Assembly: GCA_016296635.1 (NCBI GenBank)
Contig: JAEDIZ010000019.1
Span: forward strand, 1-25,755
Direction: 5' to 3'
Origin: Oscillospiraceae bacterium
Lineage (GTDB): Bacteria > Bacillota > Clostridia > Oscillospirales > Oscillospiraceae
Length of the DNA: 25,755 nucleotides
Shown here: positions 1 through 7,504 of the stretch, piece after piece
Layout of the letters: the number at the start of each line of letters is the position of its first letter
Numbering within the stretch: position 1 is the stretch's first letter
Notes under the pieces: model-generated
The model's input: only the letters and a program-made list of their open reading frames with translations
Told to the model about the DNA's origin: nothing
Database searches by the model: none
Position numbers and translations under genes: made by a program

Positions 1-70
1 CAGCAAGCTACTTTGGGGAAACACATGCCATACTGTTTTATGAGCACCGCGCAATGCCCGTCCTGCTTTC

Positions 71-634
71 TTATTCTGTTTCCGGCAGAGGCAGATCCAC
101 CACAATGGCCTCATGATGCACCCGCGGCAGAAATCGCTCCATAACCTGCTGCATGGAAAGAGATAGTGTTGAGCTGTTGATACACGGATGGCAGCCGAAA
201 CGCACGGATTCTGCGATGGGCTTATCCATGACCAGCTGCACATGGTTTTCGGTATCGTTCATCAAGCCCAAAACGCTGACGGAACCGGGGGTAATATTGA
301 GATATTTCTCCATATCCTCCGCATCTGCAAAGGACAGCCGCGCAACGCCGAGCTGTTTGGAAAGATCTTTGGTCTTGAAAACCTTTTCACCCTCCATCAT
401 CAGCAGATAAAACTGCGTTTTCTGTCTGTTGCAAAGGAAAAGATTTTTGCAGATCTTTTCGCCAAGTACCTTCTCCACCTCTTCGCAGGCTTCAATGGTA
501 TCTGCATATTCATGATCGACCCGGGTATAGTCCATGCCCAGCTCATCCAAAAGATCGTAGCAGGCGATCTCTTTCGGCAATCTGAATTCCTTCGTCATGG
601 GCCGCCCGGTATAAAGTGTTTGATTCAGTTCCAT
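71..634 (-). CDS. proX: ProX/YbaK-family prolyl-tRNA editing deacylase
   Basis: 187-residue protein of the YbaK/ProX family, which hydrolyses alanine (or cysteine) wrongly attached to tRNA-Pro in trans, in the cytoplasm. The family signs are the internal FKTKDLSKQLG segment around residue 87, with the conserved lysine, and the GCHPCINSSTLSL segment, which corresponds to the family's HP-x-x-N-(T/S) substrate loop. Length fits the stand-alone ProX type rather than the ProRS INS insertion. The gene starts five bases after the stop of the upstream LCP gene, so it is the second gene of that operon. The ribosome binding site is weak (GGAT seven bases before the ATG) and lies inside the end of the LCP gene, suggesting translational coupling. 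An internal ATG at 598 (MTKEFRLPKE) is an alternative start. Family assignment is confident; exact amino acid specificity is inferred. Confidence 0.88.
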   Translation of the reverse strand: MELNQTLYTGRPMTKEFRLPKEIACYDLLDELGMDYTRVDHEYADTIEACEEVEKVLGEKICKNLFLCNRQKTQFYLLMMEGEKVFKTKDLSKQLGVARLSFADAEDMEKYLNITPGSVSVLGLMNDTENHVQLVMDKPIAESVRFGCHPCINSSTLSLSMQQVMERFLPRVHHEAIVVDLPLPETE

Positions 635-639
635 AAGTT

Positions 640-2106
640 TTATCCGATGCGGATATCCAGATCCGCAGAGGACACTCCTTTCTCATAGGGATTGAGCACC
701 TGATTGACAAGCTCCGCAACTCCATTCGGATCCAATACATAGTAAGAGCCGCCGGAAATGTAGCTTGCCGCCCCCGGCATGGTCTGCATATCTATCTGTG
801 AGCGGTCAGCAAACAGCATGCTTTCTGCAAGCCACACAAGATTTGCAGTCGACAGATCCGTTGACGTATTTTTACTCAGCAGCTTCAGTGCTGCCGGAAC
901 ATGCAGCAGTCCGATAGGCGAAACCCACTGTCTGATCGCAGCCGAAAGGAAATCTCTCTGTACCCGCACACGGCCGAGATCGGCATCCGGATAATCGGAA
1001 CGGAACCGAACCAGCTGCATGGCCTGCTCACCGTTCAGCGTCTGCTGCCCGGCAGAAAGATGGATGTAAAGATTCTGCGACGGATCCTCATAGTTCATCT
1101 CCATGGGGACATCAAACCGTACGCCGCCCATCAGATCCACCAGTTCCTTGAAGCAGTCCATATCCACAATCAGATAGCCGTCCGGCGCAAAGCCGATGAT
1201 CTGCTCCACACGCTCCATCAGCTGCTGCGCACCGCCTTCTCCCCCATTTGCCCAGCCATAAGCGGAATTAAGCTTCGGAACCGGGTACTCGCAGTAGATC
1301 AGCGTATCTCTCGGAACAGATACAAGCCCGATCTCGCCGCTCTTCCGGTCAACGGAAAGAAGCATCATCGTATCTGTACGGTATCCGCCCGCATCCGTGC
1401 CGGCAATCAGAATGGTTGCCGTTCCTTTTCTGCGTTCGCCGAGTCCGATTTCAGCAATAGGCTGCTTTGCCCAAACAAAATGCACTGCAAGCGCAGAAAG
1501 GATTGCGAGAATCAGCACCACAGAAACGAATCTTCCGAAACCGCTTTTGGATTTGCGCTTCTTTTCCGGTTTGGCCGGCACCTGCTCCTGCTGCATAAAC
1601 TGTTCCGCCTGCTGCCTCTGCTGGACGGTCTGCGCATCGCTGCCCTGCTCGTAGAGCCACTGGGCGTATTCCGCATCAGTCTGCCGGGACGAACGGCCGC
1701 GTTTTTTGTTTCTGCGCGAGCCGTTCACTTCGGAACTGCCCTCCCGCTCAACACGCTGCCGCTCGCGCTCAATTTTGGCAAGCTCGCGTTCCATCTCGTA
1801 CTCCGCACGCTTGGCAGACTGATAGTCCGCTTTTGACTGCTCATAGGCGGTCAGTACTCTCGGAGCAGGCGCTACATATACAAATTCTTCCTCTTTTGGC
1901 TGCTCCGGCTCCGCAGATTCCTCGTGCTCCTCCGGCGCAGCTTCGTCGGAACACGCTTCGGTATCGTTTTCATTCCCGTCAGCATTTTCCGGATCATCAG
2001 TTTCCTGCAGTTCCGACAAGTCCGCCTCGCCGGCAAGAAGATCTTTCACATCCGAAAGCAGCTGATCGACATCGACATTGAGGCCGTTATGGTCAGTACT
2101 GTCCAT
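640..2106 (-). CDS. LCP (LytR-CpsA-Psr) family cell-wall ligase with long cytoplasmic N-terminus
   Basis: 488-residue LCP protein. Members transfer undecaprenyl-linked glycopolymers such as teichoic acid or capsule to peptidoglycan on the outer face of the membrane. Residues 25-75 are strongly acidic, 90-122 are a charged, probably coiled-coil stretch, 131-190 are basic and Gln-rich, and one membrane helix lies at about 192-213. The LCP domain follows from about 230 with the typical ILIAGTDAGGYRTDTMML and SVPRDTLI segments, whose arginines contact the pyrophosphate in known structures, and ends in the VRFRSDYPDADLGRVRVQRDFL block. The start at 2106 is chosen because AAAGGAG lies eight bases upstream; an in-frame ATG at 2157 lies between promoter and this start and has no such site. 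It is the first gene of an operon with proX. The cytoplasmic part of about 190 residues is longer than is usual for LCP proteins. Confidence 0.9.
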   Translation of the reverse strand: MDSTDHNGLNVDVDQLLSDVKDLLAGEADLSELQETDDPENADGNENDTEACSDEAAPEEHEESAEPEQPKEEEFVYVAPAPRVLTAYEQSKADYQSAKRAEYEMERELAKIERERQRVEREGSSEVNGSRRNKKRGRSSRQTDAEYAQWLYEQGSDAQTVQQRQQAEQFMQQEQVPAKPEKKRKSKSGFGRFVSVVLILAILSALAVHFVWAKQPIAEIGLGERRKGTATILIAGTDAGGYRTDTMMLLSVDRKSGEIGLVSVPRDTLIYCEYPVPKLNSAYGWANGGEGGAQQLMERVEQIIGFAPDGYLIVDMDCFKELVDLMGGVRFDVPMEMNYEDPSQNLYIHLSAGQQTLNGEQAMQLVRFRSDYPDADLGRVRVQRDFLSAAIRQWVSPIGLLHVPAALKLLSKNTSTDLSTANLVWLAESMLFADRSQIDMQTMPGAASYISGGSYYVLDPNGVAELVNQVLNPYEKGVSSADLDIRIG

Positions 2107-2170
2107 AATGGGCTCCTTTCTGTGCCTTTTTTGACACTCTCTGTTGAAATTCAACATTTTTTGACATCTT

Positions 2171-2199
2171 ATTGTATCATATCATTACTTTTTTGTAAA
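2171..2199 (-). promoter_or_regulatory. Sigma-A-type promoter of the LCP-proX operon
   Basis: On the minus strand TTTACA (2199-2194) and TACAAT (2176-2171) are separated by 17 bases and point at the LCP gene, about 65 bases upstream of its start. It sits back to back with the promoter of the divergent DUF362 gene. Confidence 0.7.
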
Positions 2200-2232
2200 C
2201 ACCCGCCCGGAATCCTCCGCATCATCTTTCAT

Positions 2233-2261
2233 TTGCAAGCCGGGCATGTTCATGATATACT
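2233..2261 (+). promoter_or_regulatory. Sigma-A-type promoter of the DUF362 gene
   Basis: TTGCAA (2233-2238), a 17-base spacer and TATACT (2256-2261), ending 31 bases before the start codon at 2293. The -35 elements of this promoter and the divergent one are only 33 bases apart, so the two could influence each other. Confidence 0.7.
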
Positions 2262-2292
2262 TTCTGTATATACGTTTTACGGAGGCCATGTT

Positions 2293-3444
2293 ATGCAATA
2301 TGATGTTTCCATCGTCAGCTGCAAAAGCTACGAATCCAACGAATGCCGCCGCGCACTGGAGGAAGTTCTCGCCCCCATCGGCGGACTCGAGTGGGTTCAG
2401 CCCGGTATGCGCATCGTGATAAAACTCAATCTCGTTGCCGCTATGCAGCCTGATACCGCCGCCACAACCAACCCCAATCTGGTCTGTGCGCTGGTCTCCA
2501 TGCTGCAGGAAAGAGGCGCCTGCGTCATACTTGGCGACAGCCCCGGCGGCTTATACAACGCCGCCCATCTGAATCATGTCTACGACATCACCGGTCTGCG
2601 CTCCGCTGAAAAGCTCGGCGCAGAGCTGAATCAGGACTATTCTCAGGCCGTGGCAAAGAATCCGAATGCCGTGCAGGCAAAAAATTTCCAGTACACCGCC
2701 TATTTGGACAAAGCGGATGCCATCATCGATTTCTGCAAGCTGAAAACCCATGGCATGATGGGTATGACCAATGCCGTTAAGAATTACTTTGGTGTCATTC
2801 CCGGTACCATGAAGCCGGAATACCATTATATGTATCCAAAAACAGAGGATTTTGCGGACATGCTTGTGGATCTGTGTGAGTATTTCCGTCCCCGGCTATC
2901 CATCTGCGATGCCGTCTATGGCATGGAAGGCAACGGCCCCACACAGGGCAGCCCCCGTTTTATCGGCGTGCTGGCAGCCTCTGCGAATCCGCATGCACTC
3001 GATCTGGTCTGCAGCAGGCTTCTCGGCTTCGAGCCTGCCGATATCCCCACGATTGTTGCAGCGCAGAAACGCGCTCTTGTGCAGAAAACGCAGGAGGAGC
3101 TCTCCGTCTGCGGCGATTACACGCAGTTTGCGGTGCAGGACTTCAAAAAGCCGCCCATCAGAAAAAGTACCGCATTTCTCTCCGGCGGAGATGGCGCAAT
3201 CAACCGCTTCGTCGGCCGTATCATGGGCAACATTCTGACGCCCTTCCCCAAGCTGACGCCGGCAGAATGTATCAGCTGTCAAAAATGTGCCAACCTCTGC
3301 CCCGCGAAGGCCATCACCATGCAGTCCGGCAAGCCGAAAATCGACCGCGACAAGTGCATCCATTGCTTCTGCTGTCAGGAATTCTGCCCGAAGGGCGCCA
3401 TGAAAGTCGGCCGTTCAGCCATTGCCCGACTGCTGAATCGCTGA
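2293..3444 (+). CDS. DUF362 domain protein with two C-terminal 4Fe-4S clusters
   Basis: 383-residue protein. The N-terminal three quarters is a DUF362 domain, recognisable from VIKLNLVAA (about 43-50), the ACVILGDSPGG stretch (76-86), the KLKTHGMMGMTNAVKNYFGVIPG block (149-171) and the later CDAVYGMEGNGPTQG. The C-terminus is a bacterial ferredoxin fold with two CxxCxxCxxxC(P) motifs: C326, C329, C332, C336 and C355, C358, C361, C365. The domain combination is common in anaerobes, but the substrate and redox partner are not established, so only an iron-sulfur redox role is inferred. The ATG at 2293 is preceded by GGAGG with seven bases of spacing; the frame is open further upstream to 1924, but that part lies across the promoter and antisense to the LCP gene and is not coding. 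It is transcribed from its own promoter, apparently alone. Confidence 0.9.
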   Translation: MQYDVSIVSCKSYESNECRRALEEVLAPIGGLEWVQPGMRIVIKLNLVAAMQPDTAATTNPNLVCALVSMLQERGACVILGDSPGGLYNAAHLNHVYDITGLRSAEKLGAELNQDYSQAVAKNPNAVQAKNFQYTAYLDKADAIIDFCKLKTHGMMGMTNAVKNYFGVIPGTMKPEYHYMYPKTEDFADMLVDLCEYFRPRLSICDAVYGMEGNGPTQGSPRFIGVLAASANPHALDLVCSRLLGFEPADIPTIVAAQKRALVQKTQEELSVCGDYTQFAVQDFKKPPIRKSTAFLSGGDGAINRFVGRIMGNILTPFPKLTPAECISCQKCANLCPAKAITMQSGKPKIDRDKCIHCFCCQEFCPKGAMKVGRSAIARLLNR

Positions 3445-3480
3445 TTTTTCAACGGGTATTCCGCCCGTATTTCAAAAAAG

Positions 3481-3509
3481 TTGCTATTCCGGTAAAGAAA
3501 TAGTATAAT
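3481..3509 (+). promoter_or_regulatory. Sigma-A-type promoter of the acyl-CoA synthetase operon
   Basis: TTGCTA (3481-3486), 17-base spacer and a perfect TATAAT (3504-3509), 44 bases before the start codon at 3554. It begins 36 bases after the end of the DUF362 gene, indicating an independent transcription unit. Confidence 0.75.
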
Positions 3510-3553
3510 TCTCAAGAAACTGTTCCCCGGCAAATCATGAAAGGATGAATACA

Positions 3554-5293
3554 ATGAGCATCTCATCTTCCGCTCCTTGGCTCAAATATTACAGTGAAAA
3601 AACGCCTGCGCATCTGGAATATCCGCAAAAGACCATCTATCAGATGGTAAAGGCTGCCGCAGATCAGTACCCGAAGAATATTGCATATGAGTTCATGGGC
3701 AAGAAAACGACCTTCTCGCAGTTTATGCAGAACATCGACCTCGTTGCAAAAGCCTATCTTGCCATGGGCATCTCCAAGGGTGACCGCGTAACCATCTGCA
3801 TGCCGAACTGCCCGCAGGCGCTTTGCAGCTTCTACGCTCTCAACCGCATTGGTGCGGTTTCCAATATGATTCATCCGCTTTCCGCCGCCGGTGAGATCAA
3901 ATTCTATCTGAACTTCTCCCATTCCAAGGCAATTCTGACGCTGGATCAGTTCTATGCAAAAATTGCTCCCGTCATGCCGGAGCTTGATGCTCCGGACACG
4001 AAGCTGATTCTTGCAAAGATTGCAGACGAGCTTCTGCCCCATCTGGCTGTCGGCTATACGCTGACTGCGGGCCGTAAATATCCGCAGCCGCCGAAAAAGG
4101 GCAATTATATCTGGTGGTCTGAGTTTATCCATACCGGCAAAAAGCGGGATCTGCCCCTGCCTGAATTCTTCGGCAAAGCAGGTGACGGTGCTTCCATCCT
4201 CTATTCCGGCGGCACCACCGGCACCACGAAGGGAATCCTGCTTAGCAACATGAACTTCAATGCCTGCGGTCTGCAGACCATCGCAGCCTCCGGCTTTGCA
4301 CCCATCAACGGCATGAAAATGCTGTCTGTTATGCCGATTTTCCACGGCTTCGGTCTCGGCATCGGTATCCACACCGCCCTCATCGGCGGCGCGACCTGCA
4401 TCCTTGTGCCGCAGTTCAGCGTCAAAACCTACGCCGATCTGCTCATCAAAAAGCGGCCCAACATCATTCCCGGTGTGCCGACGCTGTTTGAGGCGCTGCT
4501 TCGTGCGGAAAAGCTTGAAAATGCGGATCTTTCCTGCCTCAAGGGTGTTTTCTCCGGCGGCGACAGTCTGTCCATCGAACTGAAGAAAAAAGTCGATGAA
4601 TTTTTGAAGGCGCACAACGCTTCCGTGCAGATCCGTCAGGGCTACGGTCTGACAGAATGTGTCACCGCCAGCTGTCTGACTCCGAAGGATTATAACCGCG
4701 TCGGCTCCATCGGCGTCCCCTTCCCCGATACCTATTATAAAATCGTCAAGCCCGGCACAACGGAGGAGCTTGACGCCAATATGGAAGGCGAAATCTGCGT
4801 TTCCGGCCCCTCGGTCATGATGGAATATGTAGACAACGCAGAAGAAACCGCGCATACCCTGCAGCGGCATCATGACAGCCGGATCTGGATGCATTCCGGT
4901 GACCTCGGCAAAATGGACGAGGACGGCTTTGTCTATTTCTCACAGCGCATCAAGCGCATGATCATTACCTCCGGCTACAATGTCTATCCCGGTCAGCTGG
5001 AAAACATCATTGACGGTCATGAGAAAGTACTTCTCTCCTGCGTCATCGGTGTCAAGGATCCCTACAAGATTCAAAAGGTCAAGGCATTTGTTGTGCTTCG
5101 TCCGGGCTATGAACCCAGCGAAGCCGTGAAGCAGGAAATTCTGGAATACTGCCGTGGCCACATTGCCAAGTACGCTATGCCCTACGACATTGAGTTCCGT
5201 CCCGAACTTCCCAAGACGCTGGTCGGCAAGGTTGCTTACCGCGTTCTTGAGGAGGAAGAGGCCGAACGGCAGGCCAAAGAAGAGCAAAAATAA
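3554..5293 (+). CDS. AMP-forming acyl-CoA synthetase (long-chain fatty acid-CoA ligase type)
   Basis: 579-residue member of the adenylate-forming (ANL) superfamily. It would activate a carboxylic acid with ATP and load it on CoA (or another thiol carrier). Visible core motifs are the phosphate loop YSGGTTGTTKG (217-227), YGLTE (364-368), the hinge-side MHSGDLG (D450), RIKRMIITSGYNVYP (465-479) and the C-terminal catalytic lysine in LPKTLVGKVAYR (K559). No membrane segment or signal peptide is visible. An ATG at 3545 sits directly on the AAGGA sequence, so the ATG at 3554, eight bases after AAGGA, is the likelier start. It heads an operon-like run with a membrane acyltransferase and a HAD phosphatase. 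The chain length of the substrate cannot be read from the sequence; fatty acid is the best guess from overall resemblance. Confidence 0.9.
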   Translation: MSISSSAPWLKYYSEKTPAHLEYPQKTIYQMVKAAADQYPKNIAYEFMGKKTTFSQFMQNIDLVAKAYLAMGISKGDRVTICMPNCPQALCSFYALNRIGAVSNMIHPLSAAGEIKFYLNFSHSKAILTLDQFYAKIAPVMPELDAPDTKLILAKIADELLPHLAVGYTLTAGRKYPQPPKKGNYIWWSEFIHTGKKRDLPLPEFFGKAGDGASILYSGGTTGTTKGILLSNMNFNACGLQTIAASGFAPINGMKMLSVMPIFHGFGLGIGIHTALIGGATCILVPQFSVKTYADLLIKKRPNIIPGVPTLFEALLRAEKLENADLSCLKGVFSGGDSLSIELKKKVDEFLKAHNASVQIRQGYGLTECVTASCLTPKDYNRVGSIGVPFPDTYYKIVKPGTTEELDANMEGEICVSGPSVMMEYVDNAEETAHTLQRHHDSRIWMHSGDLGKMDEDGFVYFSQRIKRMIITSGYNVYPGQLENIIDGHEKVLLSCVIGVKDPYKIQKVKAFVVLRPGYEPSEAVKQEILEYCRGHIAKYAMPYDIEFRPELPKTLVGKVAYRVLEEEEAERQAKEEQK

Positions 5294-5298
5294 AATCA

Positions 5299-5324
5299 TG
5301 CAGGCGGGCGCTTGCCCGCCTGCA
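5299..5324. repeat. Strong intergenic hairpin between acyl-CoA synthetase and acyltransferase genes
   Basis: Perfect 11-base inverted repeat (left arm TGCAGGCGGGC, right arm its complement) around a GCTT loop, starting six bases after the stop codon of the synthetase. There is no T-run on the plus side, so it is not a standard terminator for the upstream gene; it could stop 3' exonucleases or partly attenuate transcription into the acyltransferase gene. On the minus strand it is followed by a T-rich but interrupted stretch. Confidence 0.75.
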
Positions 5325-5347
5325 CATTTATCGGGAGGATTCTCCGT

Positions 5348-6064
5348 ATGAAAAAAAATGAACGGATCTGGGAGCTGGATGCTCTGCGCGGCCTTTGTAT
5401 CCTCTGCGTCATCTTCATCCATTTCATGTTTGATCTGGTCTATTTTGCAGATCTTGCGATCGCATTTCATCCGGTCTATATTTTCATTCAGCAATACGGC
5501 GGTGTTGTTTTCGTCATTCTCTCCGGTCTTTGTGCGACACTCGGCCGGAAGAGTTTTCGCCGGGGCATACTGGTCTTTGCCTGCGGCATGGCAATCACCC
5601 TTGTGACCTTCGTCATGGCTAAGCTCGGCATGGCGGCAAGCGATGTGATCGTCCGCTTTGGCGTTCTGCATCTGCTTGGTGTCTGCATGATGCTTTATCC
5701 CCTTTATAAAAAGCTGCCGACCATGCCGCTGGCTTTTCTCGGCGTGATTCTGGTTATTCTCGGCTACACGGCAACAAACACCGTCGTGCAGACCCATCTG
5801 CTTTTTCCCATTGGCTTCCTCTACCCCGGCTTTTCCTCCGGTGATTACTTCCCGCTGCTGCCGCATCTCGGCTGGTACATGCTCGGAACCGTGCTCGGCA
5901 GAACCCTCTACCGGGAAAAGAAAACGCTTCTGCCCGGCAGCGCCAAAGATTTCTTCCTCATCCGCTTCTTCCGCTTCTGCGGCAGACAGTCCCTGTGGAT
6001 CTATCTTGCTCATCAGCCCATCGTTTATGGGCTTCTCGAGCTGATTCTCCTGCTGAAAAAATAA
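5348..6064 (+). CDS. DUF1624/HGSNAT-like integral membrane acyltransferase
   Basis: 238-residue polytopic membrane protein, with roughly six to seven hydrophobic helices. The start RIWELDALRGLCILCVIFIHFMFD is the signature of the heparan-alpha-glucosaminide N-acetyltransferase catalytic family (DUF1624), which shares the (R/D)-x-LRG plus downstream His pattern with other membrane acyltransferases. Further family-like segments are RFGVLHLLGVCMML (103-116), LLPHLGWYMLGT (170-181) and the C-terminal CGRQSLWIYLAHQPIVYG (211-228). The family is thought to move acyl groups across the membrane onto an extracytoplasmic acceptor; the acceptor here is unknown. GGGAGG precedes the ATG by nine bases. The adjacent acyl-CoA synthetase could supply the donor, which is inference from neighbourhood. 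An upstream in-frame ATG at 5312 overlaps the hairpin and is not favoured. Confidence 0.82.
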   Translation: MKKNERIWELDALRGLCILCVIFIHFMFDLVYFADLAIAFHPVYIFIQQYGGVVFVILSGLCATLGRKSFRRGILVFACGMAITLVTFVMAKLGMAASDVIVRFGVLHLLGVCMMLYPLYKKLPTMPLAFLGVILVILGYTATNTVVQTHLLFPIGFLYPGFSSGDYFPLLPHLGWYMLGTVLGRTLYREKKTLLPGSAKDFFLIRFFRFCGRQSLWIYLAHQPIVYGLLELILLLKK

Positions 6065-6079
6065 ACTGCGAGGTGTCCC

Positions 6080-6760
6080 ATGCGCTATAACGCCGTTCTG
6101 ATTGACATTGACGATACCCTTTTTAATTTCCGAAAAAGCTCCTTTGAGGCGCTGGCGGAATCCTTCCGCCGCATCGGCAGAACTTTCACCTGGGAAGACA
6201 TGCCCGGATACGAGGTTTTCAACAACAAAATGTGGCAGATGTATGAACGGGGTGATATTGAAAAGGAAGAGATTTTTGAAGAGCGTTTTCGGCAGTATTT
6301 CGCCTTTGCCGGCATTGAGGCCGACACCGCTGCCTTCAACGCCTGCTATATTGAGCAGCTTTCTCTCGGCATCAACTTCATGCCCCACGCCGAAGAACTC
6401 CTGCAGTCGCTGCATGGGAAATGCAAGGTCTTTGCTGTGACCAACGGTGACACCTATGCGCAGGAGCGCCGTATCCGCCGCTCCGGATTTGAGAAGTATT
6501 TTGACGCCGTGTTCATCTCCGAACAGCTCGGCTCCAAAAAACCGGAAAAGGACTTTTACGACAAAGTCTTTTCCATCATCGGTGAAGAATATCGGCAGAC
6601 CAGCCTCATGGTGGGCGACAGTCTTTCCAGTGACATGCAGGGCGGCCGGAACGCCGGCATTCCCACCTGCTTCTACGGAAAGAAGGAAAAAGCCGATGAC
6701 CGCTGCGATTATGTGATTGAAGACCTGCTGGATTTGATTCCGATTCTTGAGAATACATAA
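6080..6760 (+). CDS. YjjG/YfnB-family HAD nucleotidase
   Basis: 226-residue HAD-superfamily phosphatase. Motif I is DIDDTLF (D9 and D11), motif II is the threonine of AVTNGD (T121), motif III is the lysine in GSKKPEKDFY (K153/K154), and motif IV is GDSLSSD (D180, D185). The helical cap between residues 15 and 95 and the overall pattern fit the YjjG/YfnB group of pyrimidine nucleotide 5'-phosphatases that clear non-canonical nucleotides. GAGGTG precedes the ATG, 16 bases after the acyltransferase stop, so it is probably the third gene of the operon. It ends at a shared bidirectional terminator. The nucleotide specificity is inferred from the family and not visible in the sequence. Confidence 0.85.
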   Translation: MRYNAVLIDIDDTLFNFRKSSFEALAESFRRIGRTFTWEDMPGYEVFNNKMWQMYERGDIEKEEIFEERFRQYFAFAGIEADTAAFNACYIEQLSLGINFMPHAEELLQSLHGKCKVFAVTNGDTYAQERRIRRSGFEKYFDAVFISEQLGSKKPEKDFYDKVFSIIGEEYRQTSLMVGDSLSSDMQGGRNAGIPTCFYGKKEKADDRCDYVIEDLLDLIPILENT

Positions 6761-6762
6761 AG

Positions 6763-6792
6763 AAAAAACGCTGCCATATGGCAGCGTTTTTT
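6763..6792. terminator. Bidirectional rho-independent terminator
   Basis: Six As, a 7-base stem (CGCTGCC/GGCAGCG) with an ATAT loop, then six Ts. The symmetry makes it work on both strands: it ends the HAD operon from the left and the exonuclease transcript from the right. The T-run contains part of the exonuclease stop codon (6791-6793). Confidence 0.9.
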
Positions 6793-7486
6793 ATGTAGCA
6801 GCAGTCATTTCGTACAGCTTCTGCGTTCGATCATAGCCCTGCGGAACATAATGGATGGAAGAAATTCGAGGGCCGGATACGCCGTACTTCGGATTGAAGC
6901 CAAACAAGTTTACATAATTTTCAAGATCATTCTGTTCCTGCTCCATGGCGGCCATCAGCTCCACCGTTGCCCTTGCATCGTCAATGGCGCGGTGCGTGTT
7001 CTGCGTCTTGAGCTGATACTGCTCCACGGCGTTGCAGAGCTTATGGGGATAGGGTCTGCGATCCTTGTAAACTGTCATGGCATCGAGCATTTTCACGCCC
7101 TTGAGGGCTGATGCGATGCCGAATTTCTGCAGCAGAAAATAGAGAAAGCACAGATCAAACTGTGCATTATACGCCACGATCAGCGTGCTGCCGTGGCCAA
7201 GCATGTCCGCAAAACGCTTTGCCGCGGTTTCTTTGTCTGTTCCCTGCGTCTCGATCATTTCCTCGGTAATACCGGTCAGATTCACAATGATCTGACTCAG
7301 ATGCCGTCCTTCGGATAAAAACAGGAACTCATCCATCTGCTCCTGCTCGCAGATACTTCCATCAGCATTTTGCGTAAAACGCCCTGCCGCCAGTTCAATG
7401 ATCTCATCCGTCCGGCAATCAATTCCCGTGGTTTCGGTATCCAGCACAACGATGGAGTCAAATTGTTCAAATAAAGAATCCAGCAT
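6791..7486 (-). CDS. DnaQ-like DEDDh 3'-5' exonuclease
   Basis: 231-residue exonuclease of the DnaQ/PolC-epsilon superfamily. The four acidic residues and the histidine are present: D16 and E18 in VLDTETTGID (Exo I), D111 in VAYNAQFDLCFL (Exo II), and H165 with D170 in THRAIDDARAT (Exo III), which makes it the DEDDh class. The last 50 residues (NLFGFNPKYGVSGPRISSIHYVPQGY) form a small extra tail. It could be a stand-alone proofreading or a repair/RNA exonuclease; no polymerase domain is attached. The start has GAGG eight bases upstream. It lies 18 bases downstream of the RlmA-like gene and is probably co-transcribed with it. The exact biological substrate cannot be told from the sequence. Confidence 0.88.
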   Translation of the reverse strand: MLDSLFEQFDSIVVLDTETTGIDCRTDEIIELAAGRFTQNADGSICEQEQMDEFLFLSEGRHLSQIIVNLTGITEEMIETQGTDKETAAKRFADMLGHGSTLIVAYNAQFDLCFLYFLLQKFGIASALKGVKMLDAMTVYKDRRPYPHKLCNAVEQYQLKTQNTHRAIDDARATVELMAAMEQEQNDLENYVNLFGFNPKYGVSGPRISSIHYVPQGYDRTQKLYEMTAAT

Positions 7487-7504
7487 ATCATTTTCCTCAA
7501 ACCA

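Noticed and set aside
1..70. Sequence left of the ProX gene
   Set aside because: No frame, hairpin or promoter that can be supported in 70 bases.
1924..2292. Upstream extension of the DUF362 frame
   Set aside because: It would run antisense through the LCP gene and across both promoters; the ATG at 2293 has a GGAGG site.
3445..3475. ACGGG/CCCGT hairpin after the DUF362 gene as a terminator
   Set aside because: Only a five-base stem and no T-run behind it; too weak to call.
3563..4894. 443-codon open frame on the minus strand, and similarly 4940-6415 (491 codons)
   Set aside because: They are antisense to the acyl-CoA synthetase, acyltransferase and HAD genes, have no family motifs or ribosome sites, and arise from codon bias in GC-rich genes.
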